This document shows positions 1 through 6,976 of a stretch of DNA of 7,089 bases, piece after piece (the first letter of the stretch is position 1; every line of letters begins with the position of its first letter). The position numbers and the translations under genes are program-made. Source of the DNA: Thermoflexales bacterium (GTDB lineage Bacteria; Chloroflexota; Anaerolineae; Fen-1058); NCBI GenBank assembly GCA_017882055.1, contig JADGQE010000211.1:1-7089 (forward strand), read 5' to 3'. A model generated the notes under the pieces. That model saw only the letters and a list, made by a program, of their open reading frames with translations, searched no databases and was not told the DNA's origin.

Positions 1-6
1 GGGTCA

Positions 7-44
7 TTGCCCACTGCTGGATGGCCGTGAATTATCCCTGGCCA
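7..44. repeat. Intergenic repeat B, copy 1 (downstream of lipoprotein gene)
   Basis: This 38-bp stretch matches 1611-1648 at 32 of 38 positions without gaps, sharing the core 'CCCACTGCTGGATG' and 'GAATTATCCC'. It begins about 28 bp past the lipoprotein stop codon, as the other copy begins about 21 bp past the M28 stop. It contains the short inverted repeat TGGCC/GGCCA. The repeat may continue beyond the left edge of the window. Confidence 0.75.
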
Positions 45-72
45 AGCGGTAGCACCGGTTTGTGCAGCGCGT

Positions 73-1239
73 CTATGGCAAGCCGCACAACTGATTCATC
101 AACGCCGCAGTATCCGCATCGTTCGCTACCTGCCGCACGTTGGCCGATTCGATGCCCAGTGGTTGAAACGGCGGCGCGGTCTGTATGTCGGGATTGCTGA
201 TGTGCAGCACGTAACAGCCGACGAAGGTTTGCTGCGTCCCATCGCTGAGGCCCGCTTTCAATGCCACCGGAACCGTGTCGTAAATCTGCCCCGCACCAGC
301 GTCGGACGTAACCAGGCCAGTCGTCAACGTCACTTCCTGCGTGTTGTTGTAACCCTGCTCGAATTGATCGAGGCCTGGCAGGTTCTGCGCCGTACTCTTC
401 CAATATGAATAAGCGCGCACATCCTCGTGCCGGTTGATGGCATTATAAAGCGACTGGAGCACTTCCACCGGGCCAGTGCGACTGTCAATGTACTGGTTCG
501 CGCTGATGTCGCCGGGAGCAGCGGTCGGTTGCGACAAAGTTGTGGGCGGTGGCCCAAAGTTATCACACGCGTGCGACATCAAGTCAGCCGCGTTAGCGTT
601 GTCGGCCACTAATTGCACCGTCGCCGATTGAATGCCCCACGGCCTAAAGGGCAGCGCGCCCTGAATCGCCGGCTGGCTGAGATGCAGTAGATAACAACCG
701 ACAAAGGTCTGCGTTGCCCCCGACGTCGTTTTCGCGTTGAGCGTTATTGGCACGGGTGCATACAGATTACCTGCGCCAGCACCAACGCCAATCGCACCGA
801 GCGTGATTTGGACTGAAGCCGTGTTTTGATAACCGGCCTCGAACTGATCGAAGGTCACCCGTTGAGGCGTGTCATCCCAGTACGAATAGGCCCGCGCGTA
901 CTGATGCAGATTGATCGCGTTGAACAAGGAATGGATGACGGCGGCCGCATCGCTGCGATCGTCGAGATACGGCATGTAATCTGTATTCGCCGTCGTAGGC
1001 ACAGTAGTCGGCATCGCCGTCGGTATGTTGGTTGGTGTGGAAGTCGGCGCCGGGGTGGAGACTTGAGTAGGCGCTGAAGTCGGCTGCGGTTTGGCTGCTG
1101 CCGTGTTGGTAGCCGTTGGTGCCAACGTCGGAGTATCGATGGGCCGGACAGTCGGTGTAGGAGTGCCTGGCGTGCAGGCCGCGGCCGCAGTTGCCATTAA
1201 CAGGGCGGCAAAAAGCAATGCATTAAAGTAGCGATTCAT
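73..1239 (-). CDS. Secreted lipoprotein with Thr/Pro linker and two tandem Cys-pair domains
   Basis: Predicted lipoprotein of 388 residues, anchored outside the cytoplasmic membrane. Residues 1-21 are a signal peptide (Asn-Arg, then a hydrophobic Leu/Phe/Ala core) ending in Ala-Ala-Ala before Cys22, the likely lipidated residue; the lipobox is weak because position -3 is Ala. Residues 23-85 are a low-complexity Thr/Pro/Ala linker. Two homologous domains follow, about 86-225 and 250-385, joined by a short Pro-rich segment. Each has the landmarks 'NAIN', 'RAYSYW', 'DQFE.GY.NT', 'TQ.TFVGCY.LH' and a final Cys; the pairs C182/C225 and C342/C385 are well placed for one disulphide per domain. The start is firm: AGGAG lies 6 nt before the ATG. 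The stop is TAG. I do not recognise a named family. The alternating helix and strand pattern could be an NTF2-like fold, but that is a guess. Ligand and function are unknown; a role in cell-surface binding is only an inference. Confidence 0.88.
   Translation of the reverse strand: MNRYFNALLFAALLMATAAAACTPGTPTPTVRPIDTPTLAPTATNTAAAKPQPTSAPTQVSTPAPTSTPTNIPTAMPTTVPTTANTDYMPYLDDRSDAAAVIHSLFNAINLHQYARAYSYWDDTPQRVTFDQFEAGYQNTASVQITLGAIGVGAGAGNLYAPVPITLNAKTTSGATQTFVGCYLLHLSQPAIQGALPFRPWGIQSATVQLVADNANAADLMSHACDNFGPPPTTLSQPTAAPGDISANQYIDSRTGPVEVLQSLYNAINRHEDVRAYSYWKSTAQNLPGLDQFEQGYNNTQEVTLTTGLVTSDAGAGQIYDTVPVALKAGLSDGTQQTFVGCYVLHISNPDIQTAPPFQPLGIESANVRQVANDADTAALMNQLCGLP
85..984 (-). repeat. Tandem duplicated domain inside the lipoprotein gene
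   Basis: The segment encodes two successive copies of one domain of about 136-140 residues (residues 86-225 and 250-385 of the lipoprotein). They align almost without gaps through 'SLFNAIN/SLYNAIN', 'RAYSYW', 'DQFEAGY/DQFEQGY', 'TFVGCYLLH/TFVGCYVLH', 'PFRPWGIQSA/PFQPLGIESA' and the closing Cys. Both Cys of each copy are kept. The DNA copies have diverged clearly, so the duplication is old and not a recent slippage event. Confidence 0.85.
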
Positions 1240-1245
1240 GTTTGT

Positions 1246-1250
1246 CTCCT
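1246..1250 (-). promoter_or_regulatory. Shine-Dalgarno site of the lipoprotein gene
   Basis: AGGAG on the minus strand, 6 nt upstream of the ATG at 1239. The optimal spacing fixes this start codon. Confidence 0.8.
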
Positions 1251-1314
1251 GAAAGCCAAACTCTTTCCGGTGCTGCCTGTCTGGGTTGCCGAAAGATTTA
1301 TTGATTGGTCAAGA

Positions 1315-1342
1315 TTGTTACCTGATTTCGATGAATTGTCCA
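1315..1342 (-). promoter_or_regulatory. Possible sigma-70-type promoter for the lipoprotein gene
   Basis: On the minus strand, TGGACA (1337-1342, five of six matches to TTGACA) is followed after 16 bp by TAACAA (1315-1320, a weak -10 match). It would give a leader of roughly 70 nt. This is pattern matching only; the -10 is poor, and Chloroflexota promoters are not well enough known to me to weigh it strongly. Confidence 0.25.
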
Positions 1343-1357
1343 GGTGTGCTGTGTGGG

Positions 1358-1512
1358 TACTACATTTCTTGATGGGAGACAACTCGAGCGGGGTGTGCAG
1401 AGCAGATTGGGCAGTTGAGTGACTGGCCGCCACGACGTTCCGCGACGGGCAAAGGCGCACTCACCGGAAGCGGTACTGCGTTTTTTGTTGGGAGTGATGC
1501 GCAGTGACCGTT
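1358..1512. repeat. Intergenic repeat A, copy 1 (upstream of lipoprotein gene)
   Basis: Two blocks, 1358-1397 and 1478-1512, match 4650-4689 (34 of 40 positions) and 4704-4738 (29 of 35) in the same order and orientation without gaps inside either block. The shared cores are 'TCGAGCGGGGTGTG' and 'GTTGGGAGT...CGCA.TGACCGTT'. Between the blocks this copy has 80 bp and the other 14 bp. The element lies about 120 bp upstream of the lipoprotein start, in the 430-bp gap between the lipoprotein and M28 genes. The rest of that gap (1513-1610) shows nothing I recognise except a short CTCC/GGAG hairpin. Confidence 0.8.
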
Positions 1513-1610
1513 GGGCAAAGACTCACCCGCACGAGTCGCAGATTGTCGGTATGCATCCGGCAAACTCCTTCCAGGAGAGAGGCCGTTCAGCCGACCCGCT
1601 CGATCGCCAG

Positions 1611-1648
1611 TTACCCACTGCTGGATGATCGCGAATTATCCCCAGCCA
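1611..1648. repeat. Intergenic repeat B, copy 2 (downstream of M28 gene)
   Basis: Second copy of the 38-bp repeat seen at 7-44 (32 of 38 identical, no gaps). It starts about 21 bp beyond the M28 stop codon and overlaps the inverted repeat at 1623-1666. Confidence 0.75.
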
Positions 1649-1666
1649 GGAGGGATCGCATCATCC
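1623..1666 (-). terminator. Imperfect stem-loop just after the M28 gene
   Basis: GGATGAT/ATCATCC, then GCG/CGC, then ATCCC/GGGAT form a 15-bp stem broken by a one-base and an AATT bulge. The stem starts 3 nt after the stop codon of the M28 gene. There is no T tract on the minus strand, so it is not a canonical intrinsic terminator; it could instead protect the 3' end of the transcript or simply be part of repeat B. Confidence 0.3.
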
Positions 1667-1669
1667 GCG

Positions 1670-4603
1670 TCAAGTCGTCAAGGTTTGAAGCGTGGCAACC
1701 CGCGCAATCGTCTCGATGCAAATCGCGGACACCGCCGCACCGTAGTCAAGATCGATGTTCTCCAGCGTATCACGTGAGTCATGGTAGCCAGTGCGGCTGA
1801 TGTCGTAGTCTTCCATCATCAAGAGGCCCGGTGCGCCGATGTCGGAGAAGATTTGCACGTCGGTGTTGAAGACCGAACTCTGCGGATCGTCGAAAGTACG
1901 CACTTCGCCATCGAGCTGTGGATGCCGGGCGATCTGCGGCATGGTCTTGCCATCCGCACTGCGCACGCCCTGCCCCAGTCCACGCCGCTCCGGGCGCTGA
2001 TTCCACTCTGCCGACTTCTCATTCCAAACCCTGTTCGCGAGATGCGCCTGATACGCCAGGCGCAGCGAATCCACACTCTTGCCCGGTGAAATCTGAAAGA
2101 TGTTGTGCGCGTTGTCGCGGTTGTGCGCGATCATATCCATGACCAGCACGCCCACCACGCGCGTTTCCGATAGATCGATCCATTGATCATTTTCAACGTG
2201 CAGTTTGAGTGATTTTTCCACCAGCGCCTGACAGAACTTCCGCGCGCCCATACAATCTGCTGGAAACTCTTCGCCGGTCAGATGGATCAGCCACACATCG
2301 CGCTCCAGTTTGCCTGCCTGGGCAAGTTTCAAGAAGATGGGCGCGGCTTGCAGCAAAGTCGCAGTTGCGGAATCATTATCGTCGGCGCCGGCTGCGCCGA
2401 TACGCGCACCATCACCTCCCCGCGCTTTATCATAAACGTCTTCCATATAAGCCGTGTCATAGTGATCCCCCATCACCACGGCTTCGCCGCGATTCTTGCC
2501 CGGTATCACGACGAGGAGATTGCGCTCGTATTCTTTGCCCTCTTGATCGCGCTGCCAACCGCCGTAGAGCGTGAAATCGAAATCGGTTTCCCACTTAAAC
2601 GGCAACTCGCCTGCCCGCGCGACGCCCTCCAGGCCCGCTGCCGCAATCGCTTCACGATGACGCTTGATAAGATATTCGCCCAGGTCGTGGAGATCGCGGT
2701 GCGGATGCGCGATGCGCTTCTTAGTCGGCTCGTCTTGCACGACGTCCGAGTTGACTTTGTTGACGTAGCGTCCGTGCGATAACGTGGCGATGTCGTTCCA
2801 ATAGGCTTCCTCATACGCGCGGGTCGCCGTCGCGTCGTACGTGATCGGATCGGGCAATGGCCGATCGGCTGGCTCCAGCCGCTGCTCGATCGCCGTCATC
2901 AGGCGGCGGGCAACCGCCGGCTGGGTGGCCCGCGCGCGCACCGCGCTCAACCATTCATCGGCATTCTCTTCCTTCGCGATGCGCAGCATCTGCCGCGCAA
3001 AACTGCGCGGCAAGCGGTGCTTGTTCCAACGCGCCGACATATCCAGAATGGTTAGAACATTCAGCGCAGTCTGATGCCGGTAATGATCGTGGGTGTCGTC
3101 GATGTGGCGCAACGCATCGAGGTAGACCGGGCGCTGCAACAAGCGCGGGTACAATTCAACCGGGTGCGCAACGTCCGGCCGTTCGCTAGCGTAAGCCGTG
3201 AAATAACCGGGCAGCGTTCCTTCCAACATCTTGACCTGATCATCTTCGCGCGACCAATACGCAGCCAGCGGGCGCTGCCAGTAAACCTCGTACTGACCCA
3301 CGCGCATGGCTGGAAAATGAAAGGAATATCTGAAGAGGCCGCCTTCCAGAACAGCCGCGGCCGCTCGATCAATATCGGCGCGCGTGGCATGGGGGCCGTC
3401 AAGCAGCAGCTCCGCGTCCGATGTCCAAATCTGGCTGTTACGCGCCAGCGGTTTGTTGTAGAGGTCGAGATCAACCAGCGCCGTGCTGAACAACGCTTCG
3501 GTCACTTTGTTCACATGCGTGCTGCGCGCGACCGCATCTTCGTCGCGGCGTACGCGATCCCAACGGTGCGTGCGCGTGTAGGTATTGAGCAGCAACTCTT
3601 CAGAAATCTCAACAGTCTGTCCATCGCGCCGGGGTTCGTGCAGCCAGGCCGCTTGCGGCACGCGGATACCCGGTCCTTCGTGCCGGGCCACCAGCGGCGC
3701 CAACGCAGACTGTATCGCCAACGGCGCTTGCTCCTGCGACCGATAATAGACTTGCATGCCCCAGAAGACGAGGCTGAGCGGGCTGGGAATCAACGCCAGC
3801 TTGCCTGCCAGATACTTCGCTCGAACGCCGGCCGGTAATTCGCTGAACGGGCGGAAGGTCAGCAGATATCCAACGTTCTCCAGAGCCGAGTCGTCGTCCA
3901 TGAGGAAAGGACGCGTCCACTTCGGCAGCGATCGAACATGCCAGTATGGAAAGCGTTCATGCTGGCTGGAAGGCAAGATGCGGAAACCGGCCCGGACGAG
4001 GTCGTCCGCGCTGCGGGTTGTTTCACCATACACGCTGGACAAAAGTTGACTGATCAGCCCACGCGAATCGCGCACCGGAATTTCTTTGTTGGGCGCTGTG
4101 TAGAAGCTGCGCCAGAAGGCGCGCTCGGGTCCCTGCTCGCTGTTGCCAAACAGCGTCCAGCACACGCGACCCAGATAATCCTGCGTTTTAGCCAGCGCCA
4201 CCGGCAGCAGCAGCACATAGCGCTCGTGATCCAAATGACCCAGGCTCGCCTCCAGTTCGGGCGACCAGTAGCGATTGTCTTCCATCACCAGGCGCCGATT
4301 GCGCCCGACGACGTGAGCCGCCGGTAGACCACGTCCGAGTTGCATGAGATGTCCGATCACTTGCCTGGCGATGTTTTCCAGGCCGGGCCGGAGTTCGTAC
4401 TCTTCCTCGATTTCAGGCACACGCCAACCGTAGGCATCATCGGGGGCGAACAAGACTTCGTCAATATCACCGTACAGGCTGCGCCCTACACGCGGCGCAG
4501 GCATGAATTCCGAATAAGCCGGAATGGGGTAACGACCTTCGCCGGCGAACCACGGATAACCTTCGAGCAGTTCCTGCCATCCGACAACACGCGTCTTGTT
4601 CAT
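1670..4603 (-). CDS. Large M28-family zinc metallopeptidase with long N-terminal extension
   Basis: Predicted 977-residue protein without signal peptide or membrane segment, so probably cytoplasmic. The C-terminal part, about 695-970, is an M28 (aminopeptidase Y/S-like) zinc peptidase with the full metal-site pattern: H714 in 'MGDHYDTA', D741 in 'GADDNDSA', the Glu pair E778-E779 in 'LTGEEF', D823 in 'VMDMIAHN' and H941 in 'GYHDSRDT'. M28 enzymes use two zinc ions to remove N-terminal residues from peptides. Residues 1-620 match no domain I recognise; they are rich in Trp, Tyr, Arg and acidic residues and look globular. Typical M28 proteins have 300-550 residues, so the extension is unusual. 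The frame stays open upstream to 4825, but I start at the ATG at 4603, which has AAGGGAG 10 nt upstream; the upstream 74 codons run through intergenic repeat A. The stop is TGA. The gene is apparently monocistronic. Peptidase activity is well supported; the substrate is unknown. Confidence 0.92.
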   Translation of the reverse strand: MNKTRVVGWQELLEGYPWFAGEGRYPIPAYSEFMPAPRVGRSLYGDIDEVLFAPDDAYGWRVPEIEEEYELRPGLENIARQVIGHLMQLGRGLPAAHVVGRNRRLVMEDNRYWSPELEASLGHLDHERYVLLLPVALAKTQDYLGRVCWTLFGNSEQGPERAFWRSFYTAPNKEIPVRDSRGLISQLLSSVYGETTRSADDLVRAGFRILPSSQHERFPYWHVRSLPKWTRPFLMDDDSALENVGYLLTFRPFSELPAGVRAKYLAGKLALIPSPLSLVFWGMQVYYRSQEQAPLAIQSALAPLVARHEGPGIRVPQAAWLHEPRRDGQTVEISEELLLNTYTRTHRWDRVRRDEDAVARSTHVNKVTEALFSTALVDLDLYNKPLARNSQIWTSDAELLLDGPHATRADIDRAAAAVLEGGLFRYSFHFPAMRVGQYEVYWQRPLAAYWSREDDQVKMLEGTLPGYFTAYASERPDVAHPVELYPRLLQRPVYLDALRHIDDTHDHYRHQTALNVLTILDMSARWNKHRLPRSFARQMLRIAKEENADEWLSAVRARATQPAVARRLMTAIEQRLEPADRPLPDPITYDATATRAYEEAYWNDIATLSHGRYVNKVNSDVVQDEPTKKRIAHPHRDLHDLGEYLIKRHREAIAAAGLEGVARAGELPFKWETDFDFTLYGGWQRDQEGKEYERNLLVVIPGKNRGEAVVMGDHYDTAYMEDVYDKARGGDGARIGAAGADDNDSATATLLQAAPIFLKLAQAGKLERDVWLIHLTGEEFPADCMGARKFCQALVEKSLKLHVENDQWIDLSETRVVGVLVMDMIAHNRDNAHNIFQISPGKSVDSLRLAYQAHLANRVWNEKSAEWNQRPERRGLGQGVRSADGKTMPQIARHPQLDGEVRTFDDPQSSVFNTDVQIFSDIGAPGLLMMEDYDISRTGYHDSRDTLENIDLDYGAAVSAICIETIARVATLQTLTT

Positions 4604-4613
4604 GGAATGGTTT

Positions 4614-4618
4614 CTCCC
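4614..4618 (-). promoter_or_regulatory. Shine-Dalgarno site choosing the M28 start
   Basis: GGGAG (within AAGGGAG) on the minus strand, 10 nt before the ATG at 4603. This supports the internal ATG over the more distant in-frame ATG at 4825, which lies next to the haem-protein gene and upstream of repeat A. Confidence 0.6.
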
Positions 4619-4649
4619 TTGCAGTCTCGTTCGGCTCACGCTTAAACGA

Positions 4650-4738
4650 TACAACATATCTTGCTGCGGGACAATTCGAGCGGGGTGTGACGGACAGGGC
4701 GCAGTGTTTGTTGTTGGGAGTAACACGCAATGACCGTT
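4650..4738. repeat. Intergenic repeat A, copy 2 (upstream of M28 gene)
   Basis: Blocks 4650-4689 and 4704-4738 match 1358-1397 and 1478-1512. This is the compact copy, with 14 bp between blocks. It lies about 50 bp upstream of the M28 start in the 229-bp gap after the haem-protein gene. On the minus strand it contains TTGTCC (4669-4674), followed 17 bp later by TATCGT (4646-4651), a promoter-like pair whose -35 half is kept in the other copy (TTGTCT). A promoter role is therefore possible but unproven. Confidence 0.8.
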
Positions 4739-4832
4739 AGTCGAAGAAGGCTTGCTTCGCTGATGGTTGCCCCCAACTTGAAATGCACCCGGTTCATTAC
4801 TCGCTATGATACTGCGAATATCCACTGCGCAT

Positions 4833-5255
4833 TTACTTCAACGAATTTTGCAACCCCAGGATCAGTTGCTGTTTTTCCGTATCGGTTAAATTTGCAGCGG
4901 GGTGCAGAGTGATATAAAGCGCCGGCGGCATCGAGCCAGATTGAATCTGGCGGCTGGCTTCACGCGTGCCCTGGCCCTGCTGGCCTGCACCCCATTCCGA
5001 GAAATTCAGGTGGCTGCGCCCATTGATCGTATCGAACGTGATCAGTCATGAGATCGGCGCGACGCGTGCATAGATTGGCCATATGGTTTCGTTGCTATGA
5101 CAATCGAAGCAGGCACGCACGGCCAGGCCGCGAGTCGCTGGACTATCCCACTTTGGCTCGGCCAGCACCGGTGGGTTAGTCTGGAAGAACCAAGCCGGAA
5201 TCTGGATCACGACCAATACAGCGATTATCATTCGTATGATTCTTTGTTTTGTCAA
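4833..5255 (-). pseudogene. Membrane-anchored haem-binding (CxxCH) protein, interrupted by in-frame TGA
   Basis: 141 codons including the stop. The start is TTG at 5255: GGAGG sits 4 nt upstream, and the product then begins Thr-Lys-Gln-Arg before a hydrophobic segment (about residues 6-24, IIRMIIAVLVV...). After the anchor comes 'TNPPV..EPKWDSP', then C49-F-D-C52-H53 in 'RACFDCHSNET.WP.Y', a c-type haem attachment site, then 'RVAPIS'. Codon 70 is TGA. Reading on in the same frame without any indel gives 'LITFDTINGRSHLNFSEWG', 'SGSMPPALY' (M109, a candidate distal haem ligand), 'LHPAANLTDTEK' and a TAA at 4833. This order is that of the haem-binding domain family I know as Haem_bd (PF14376), whose members have about 130-150 residues and Trp after 'APVS'. 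As written, translation stops at 69 residues, losing half the domain. The gene lies between zwf and the M28 gene, 193 bp and 229 bp away. Confidence 0.8.
5046..5048 (-). other. Premature TGA in place of a conserved Trp codon
   Basis: The codon follows 'APIS' and precedes 'LITFDTINGR', where relatives read Trp. One base change (TGG to TGA) explains it. TGA ends the M28 gene in this window, so Trp recoding is unlikely. Confidence 0.75.
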
Positions 5256-5259
5256 AGTT

Positions 5260-5264
5260 CCTCC
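5260..5264 (-). promoter_or_regulatory. Shine-Dalgarno site selecting a TTG start
   Basis: GGAGG on the minus strand, 4 nt before the TTG at 5255. No other strong site precedes the in-frame ATG codons at 5366 or inside the membrane segment. The choice removes 37 implausible N-terminal residues and gives the usual short cytoplasmic lead into the membrane anchor. Confidence 0.65.
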
Positions 5265-5400
5265 GCTTTTTGATGTTACTTCCAAGTTCTTAGATGGCTT
5301 CGGATTGAACCCAATCACATGATACCTAATGTGTAACACTTTTTTGTTGCGTCTCCAACAAATCATCGGAGTCGAATGGTGGACGACCGAGTAGAAGATT

Positions 5401-5424
5401 GAGAAACACGCCGACGGTGTGCGC
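5401..5424 (-). terminator. Weak terminator-like hairpin after zwf
   Basis: On the minus strand ACAC pairs with GTGT around a GC-rich loop and is followed by TTTCTC, about 30 nt after the zwf stop at 5449. The stem is short and bulged. Nothing else in the 193-bp gap between zwf and the haem-protein gene is recognisable. Confidence 0.2.
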
Positions 5425-5448
5425 TAAGACTCTGCACCCATACTTGCT

Positions 5449-6976
5449 TCAACTTCGGTTACTCATTGATCCTGTTGAGTTCTGAGCTTGATTCCCAACC
5501 TGAACATCCTTGGAGGCGGGCTGTAGCCACCAGCTCCGGCCATCTCTCGTAATTAAGGCCGCAGCAGCCTCCGGTCCCCATATGCCTGATGGGTAATTGG
5601 GGAAGTCTGCCGGTATGGAATTTTCCCACACGTTCAGAATTGGCATTCAGACTTATCAGGATGCCTCGTTGATCAGCTCGCATGAACAGGGTTGCATCGC
5701 CTGACATTACATCTATTAGTAAGGTTTCATAAGCCTCGGGTGATTTTGATTGAAAGGTTTCTTGATAGGAAAAGTGCATGTCCGTCGGAGTTAAATGCAG
5801 GCTTGCACCGGGTTGCTTGGCCTGAAACCGGAGTGAAATCCCTTCCTGAGGCTGAATGTCTATGATCAGGTAGTTGGGTTGCCAGGCGAAAGCGGCTGTT
5901 GCTGGAAAGGATTGGTGAGGCACAGGTCGGAATTGGATCGTCACTTGTGAAGCTCTGGTCGGTAGTCGCTTACCGGTGCGTAGGTAAAAGGGCACGTCCT
6001 GCCAGCGCCAATTGTCGACCAGCAATTTGATCGCAGCGAATGTTTCGGCGAGTGAAGCGGGTGCCACACCGGGTTCAGATCGATAGGCCGGAACTTTTTG
6101 ATCTTCCACCGAACCCGGTCCATACTGACCGCGCACGGCAACATCCTGAACCCGCTCTTTGGCGATCGGGCGGATAGCCTTCAACACGTCCACTTTCTTG
6201 TTGCGGATTTCATCCGCATCAAAGGAGACCATCGGTTCCATGGCAATCAGGGTCAAGATTTGCACCAGGTGATTCTGGATCATATCCCGCAAAGCCCCCG
6301 CGTGTTCGTAGTACGCGCCTCGGTGCTCCACGCCCACTTGTTCGGCAACGGTAATCTGCACATGGTCGATATAGCGGCGGTTCCAGATTGGTTCGAACAA
6401 CGCATTGGCAAAGCGAAAGGCGAGAATGTTCTGAACGGTTTCCTTGCCCAGGTAATGATCGATCCGGTAGATCTGGGTTTCGTCAAAAACCGCCGTGAGC
6501 ACAGCATTCAGATCAACCGCAGAAGCCAGGCTATGACCAAAAGGCTTTTCCACGACGATTCGGACGCGTTGTTTGTCTTGAGCGAGCCTGGCTGTGCCAA
6601 TCCCTTTGACGATGATTTCCACGATGCCCGATGGAGTCGCCAGGTAAAAGACATGATTAGCCGGACAATCCCATTTCTCCGCATTGGCTTTAAGCTGCTT
6701 ATTTAAGGCTGCGTAGGTTGCGGGATCGGCAAAATCGCCCGAGATATACGACAGGTTGGCCGTAAACTTTTTCCATGTTTTCTCCTCTACCTCTCCACAT
6801 TCACAGAAGCTATTCGCGCCGTCTCTCAGCCGCTGGCGGAATTCATCCGTGCTTCCAGCCTTGAGATCCAGCCCAATCACGGCGAAACGTTCGGGCAGCT
6901 GCTGGTCAAGCAGCATATTGTAGAGGGCAGGAGCCAGCTTGCGCCACGTTAGATCACCCATACTGCCAAAGATCAC
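5449..6976 (-). pseudogene. zwf: Glucose-6-phosphate dehydrogenase, frameshifted near the 3' end and lacking a clear start
   Basis: G6PDH oxidises glucose 6-phosphate to 6-phosphogluconolactone with NAD(P)+, the entry to the oxidative pentose phosphate pathway. Numbered from the GTG at 6976, landmarks are the nucleotide loop 'GSMGDLTWRKL' (4-14), 'EKPFG' (143-147), the active-site 'RIDHYLGKE' (171-179, with D173 and H174), 'DMIQNH' (H236, probable catalytic base), 'YLRTGKRL' (K336) and 'GDATLFMRADQ' (426-436). Just after Q436 the frame is lost and the ORF ends in unrelated sequence at 5459. The true C-terminus, from 'MPILNVWE' through 'ADFPNYPSGIWGPEAA' and 'RDGRSWWL', lies in another frame at 5449-5646. 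At the 5' end, 'ETALEPTILVIFG' reads in frame above the GTG but contains no ATG, GTG or TTG before a TAA at 7013-7015. Family members have about 480-520 residues. As it stands the enzyme would lack its real C-terminus and probably its N-terminus, so I call it a pseudogene or a misassembled gene. Confidence 0.87.
5647..5668 (-). other. zwf: Indel cluster breaking the zwf reading frame
   Basis: Relatives read 'MRADQVEAAW.VLMPIL' here. After CAA (Gln436) only one base stands before GAG-GCA-TCC (Glu-Ala-Ser); then TG lacks its third base for Trp; ATA-AGT-CTG (Ile-Ser-Leu) follows; then an extra A stands before ATG-CCA-ATT (Met-Pro-Ile). Three small indels restore an 11-residue match. Read without the last two indels, the same stretch shows TGA, TAA and TGA. 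Confidence 0.65.

Noticed and set aside
1358..1648. Integron attC sites or gene cassettes
   Set aside because: I see no paired RYYYAAC/GTTRRRY core sites or attC-like folding in repeats A and B, and a cassette of about 3 kb would be unusually large. No integrase is in the window.
3074..3838. A 254-residue plus-strand open frame
   Set aside because: It is antisense to the intact M28 gene, has an Arg/Gln-rich composition typical of a shadow frame, and shows no recognisable domain.
4604..4825. A 74-codon N-terminal extension of the M28 protein
   Set aside because: It runs through repeat A, resembles no M28 N-terminus, and the ATG at 4603 has its own Shine-Dalgarno. The open frame is noted as a separate low-interest observation.
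5046..5048. TGA as recoded Trp or selenocysteine
   Set aside because: The M28 gene ends at a TGA in the expected place, TGG encodes Trp throughout the other genes, and family members have Trp and not Cys at this site. A point mutation is simpler.
6098..6706. A 202-residue plus-strand open frame
   Set aside because: It is antisense to conserved zwf active-site coding sequence and matches nothing I know.
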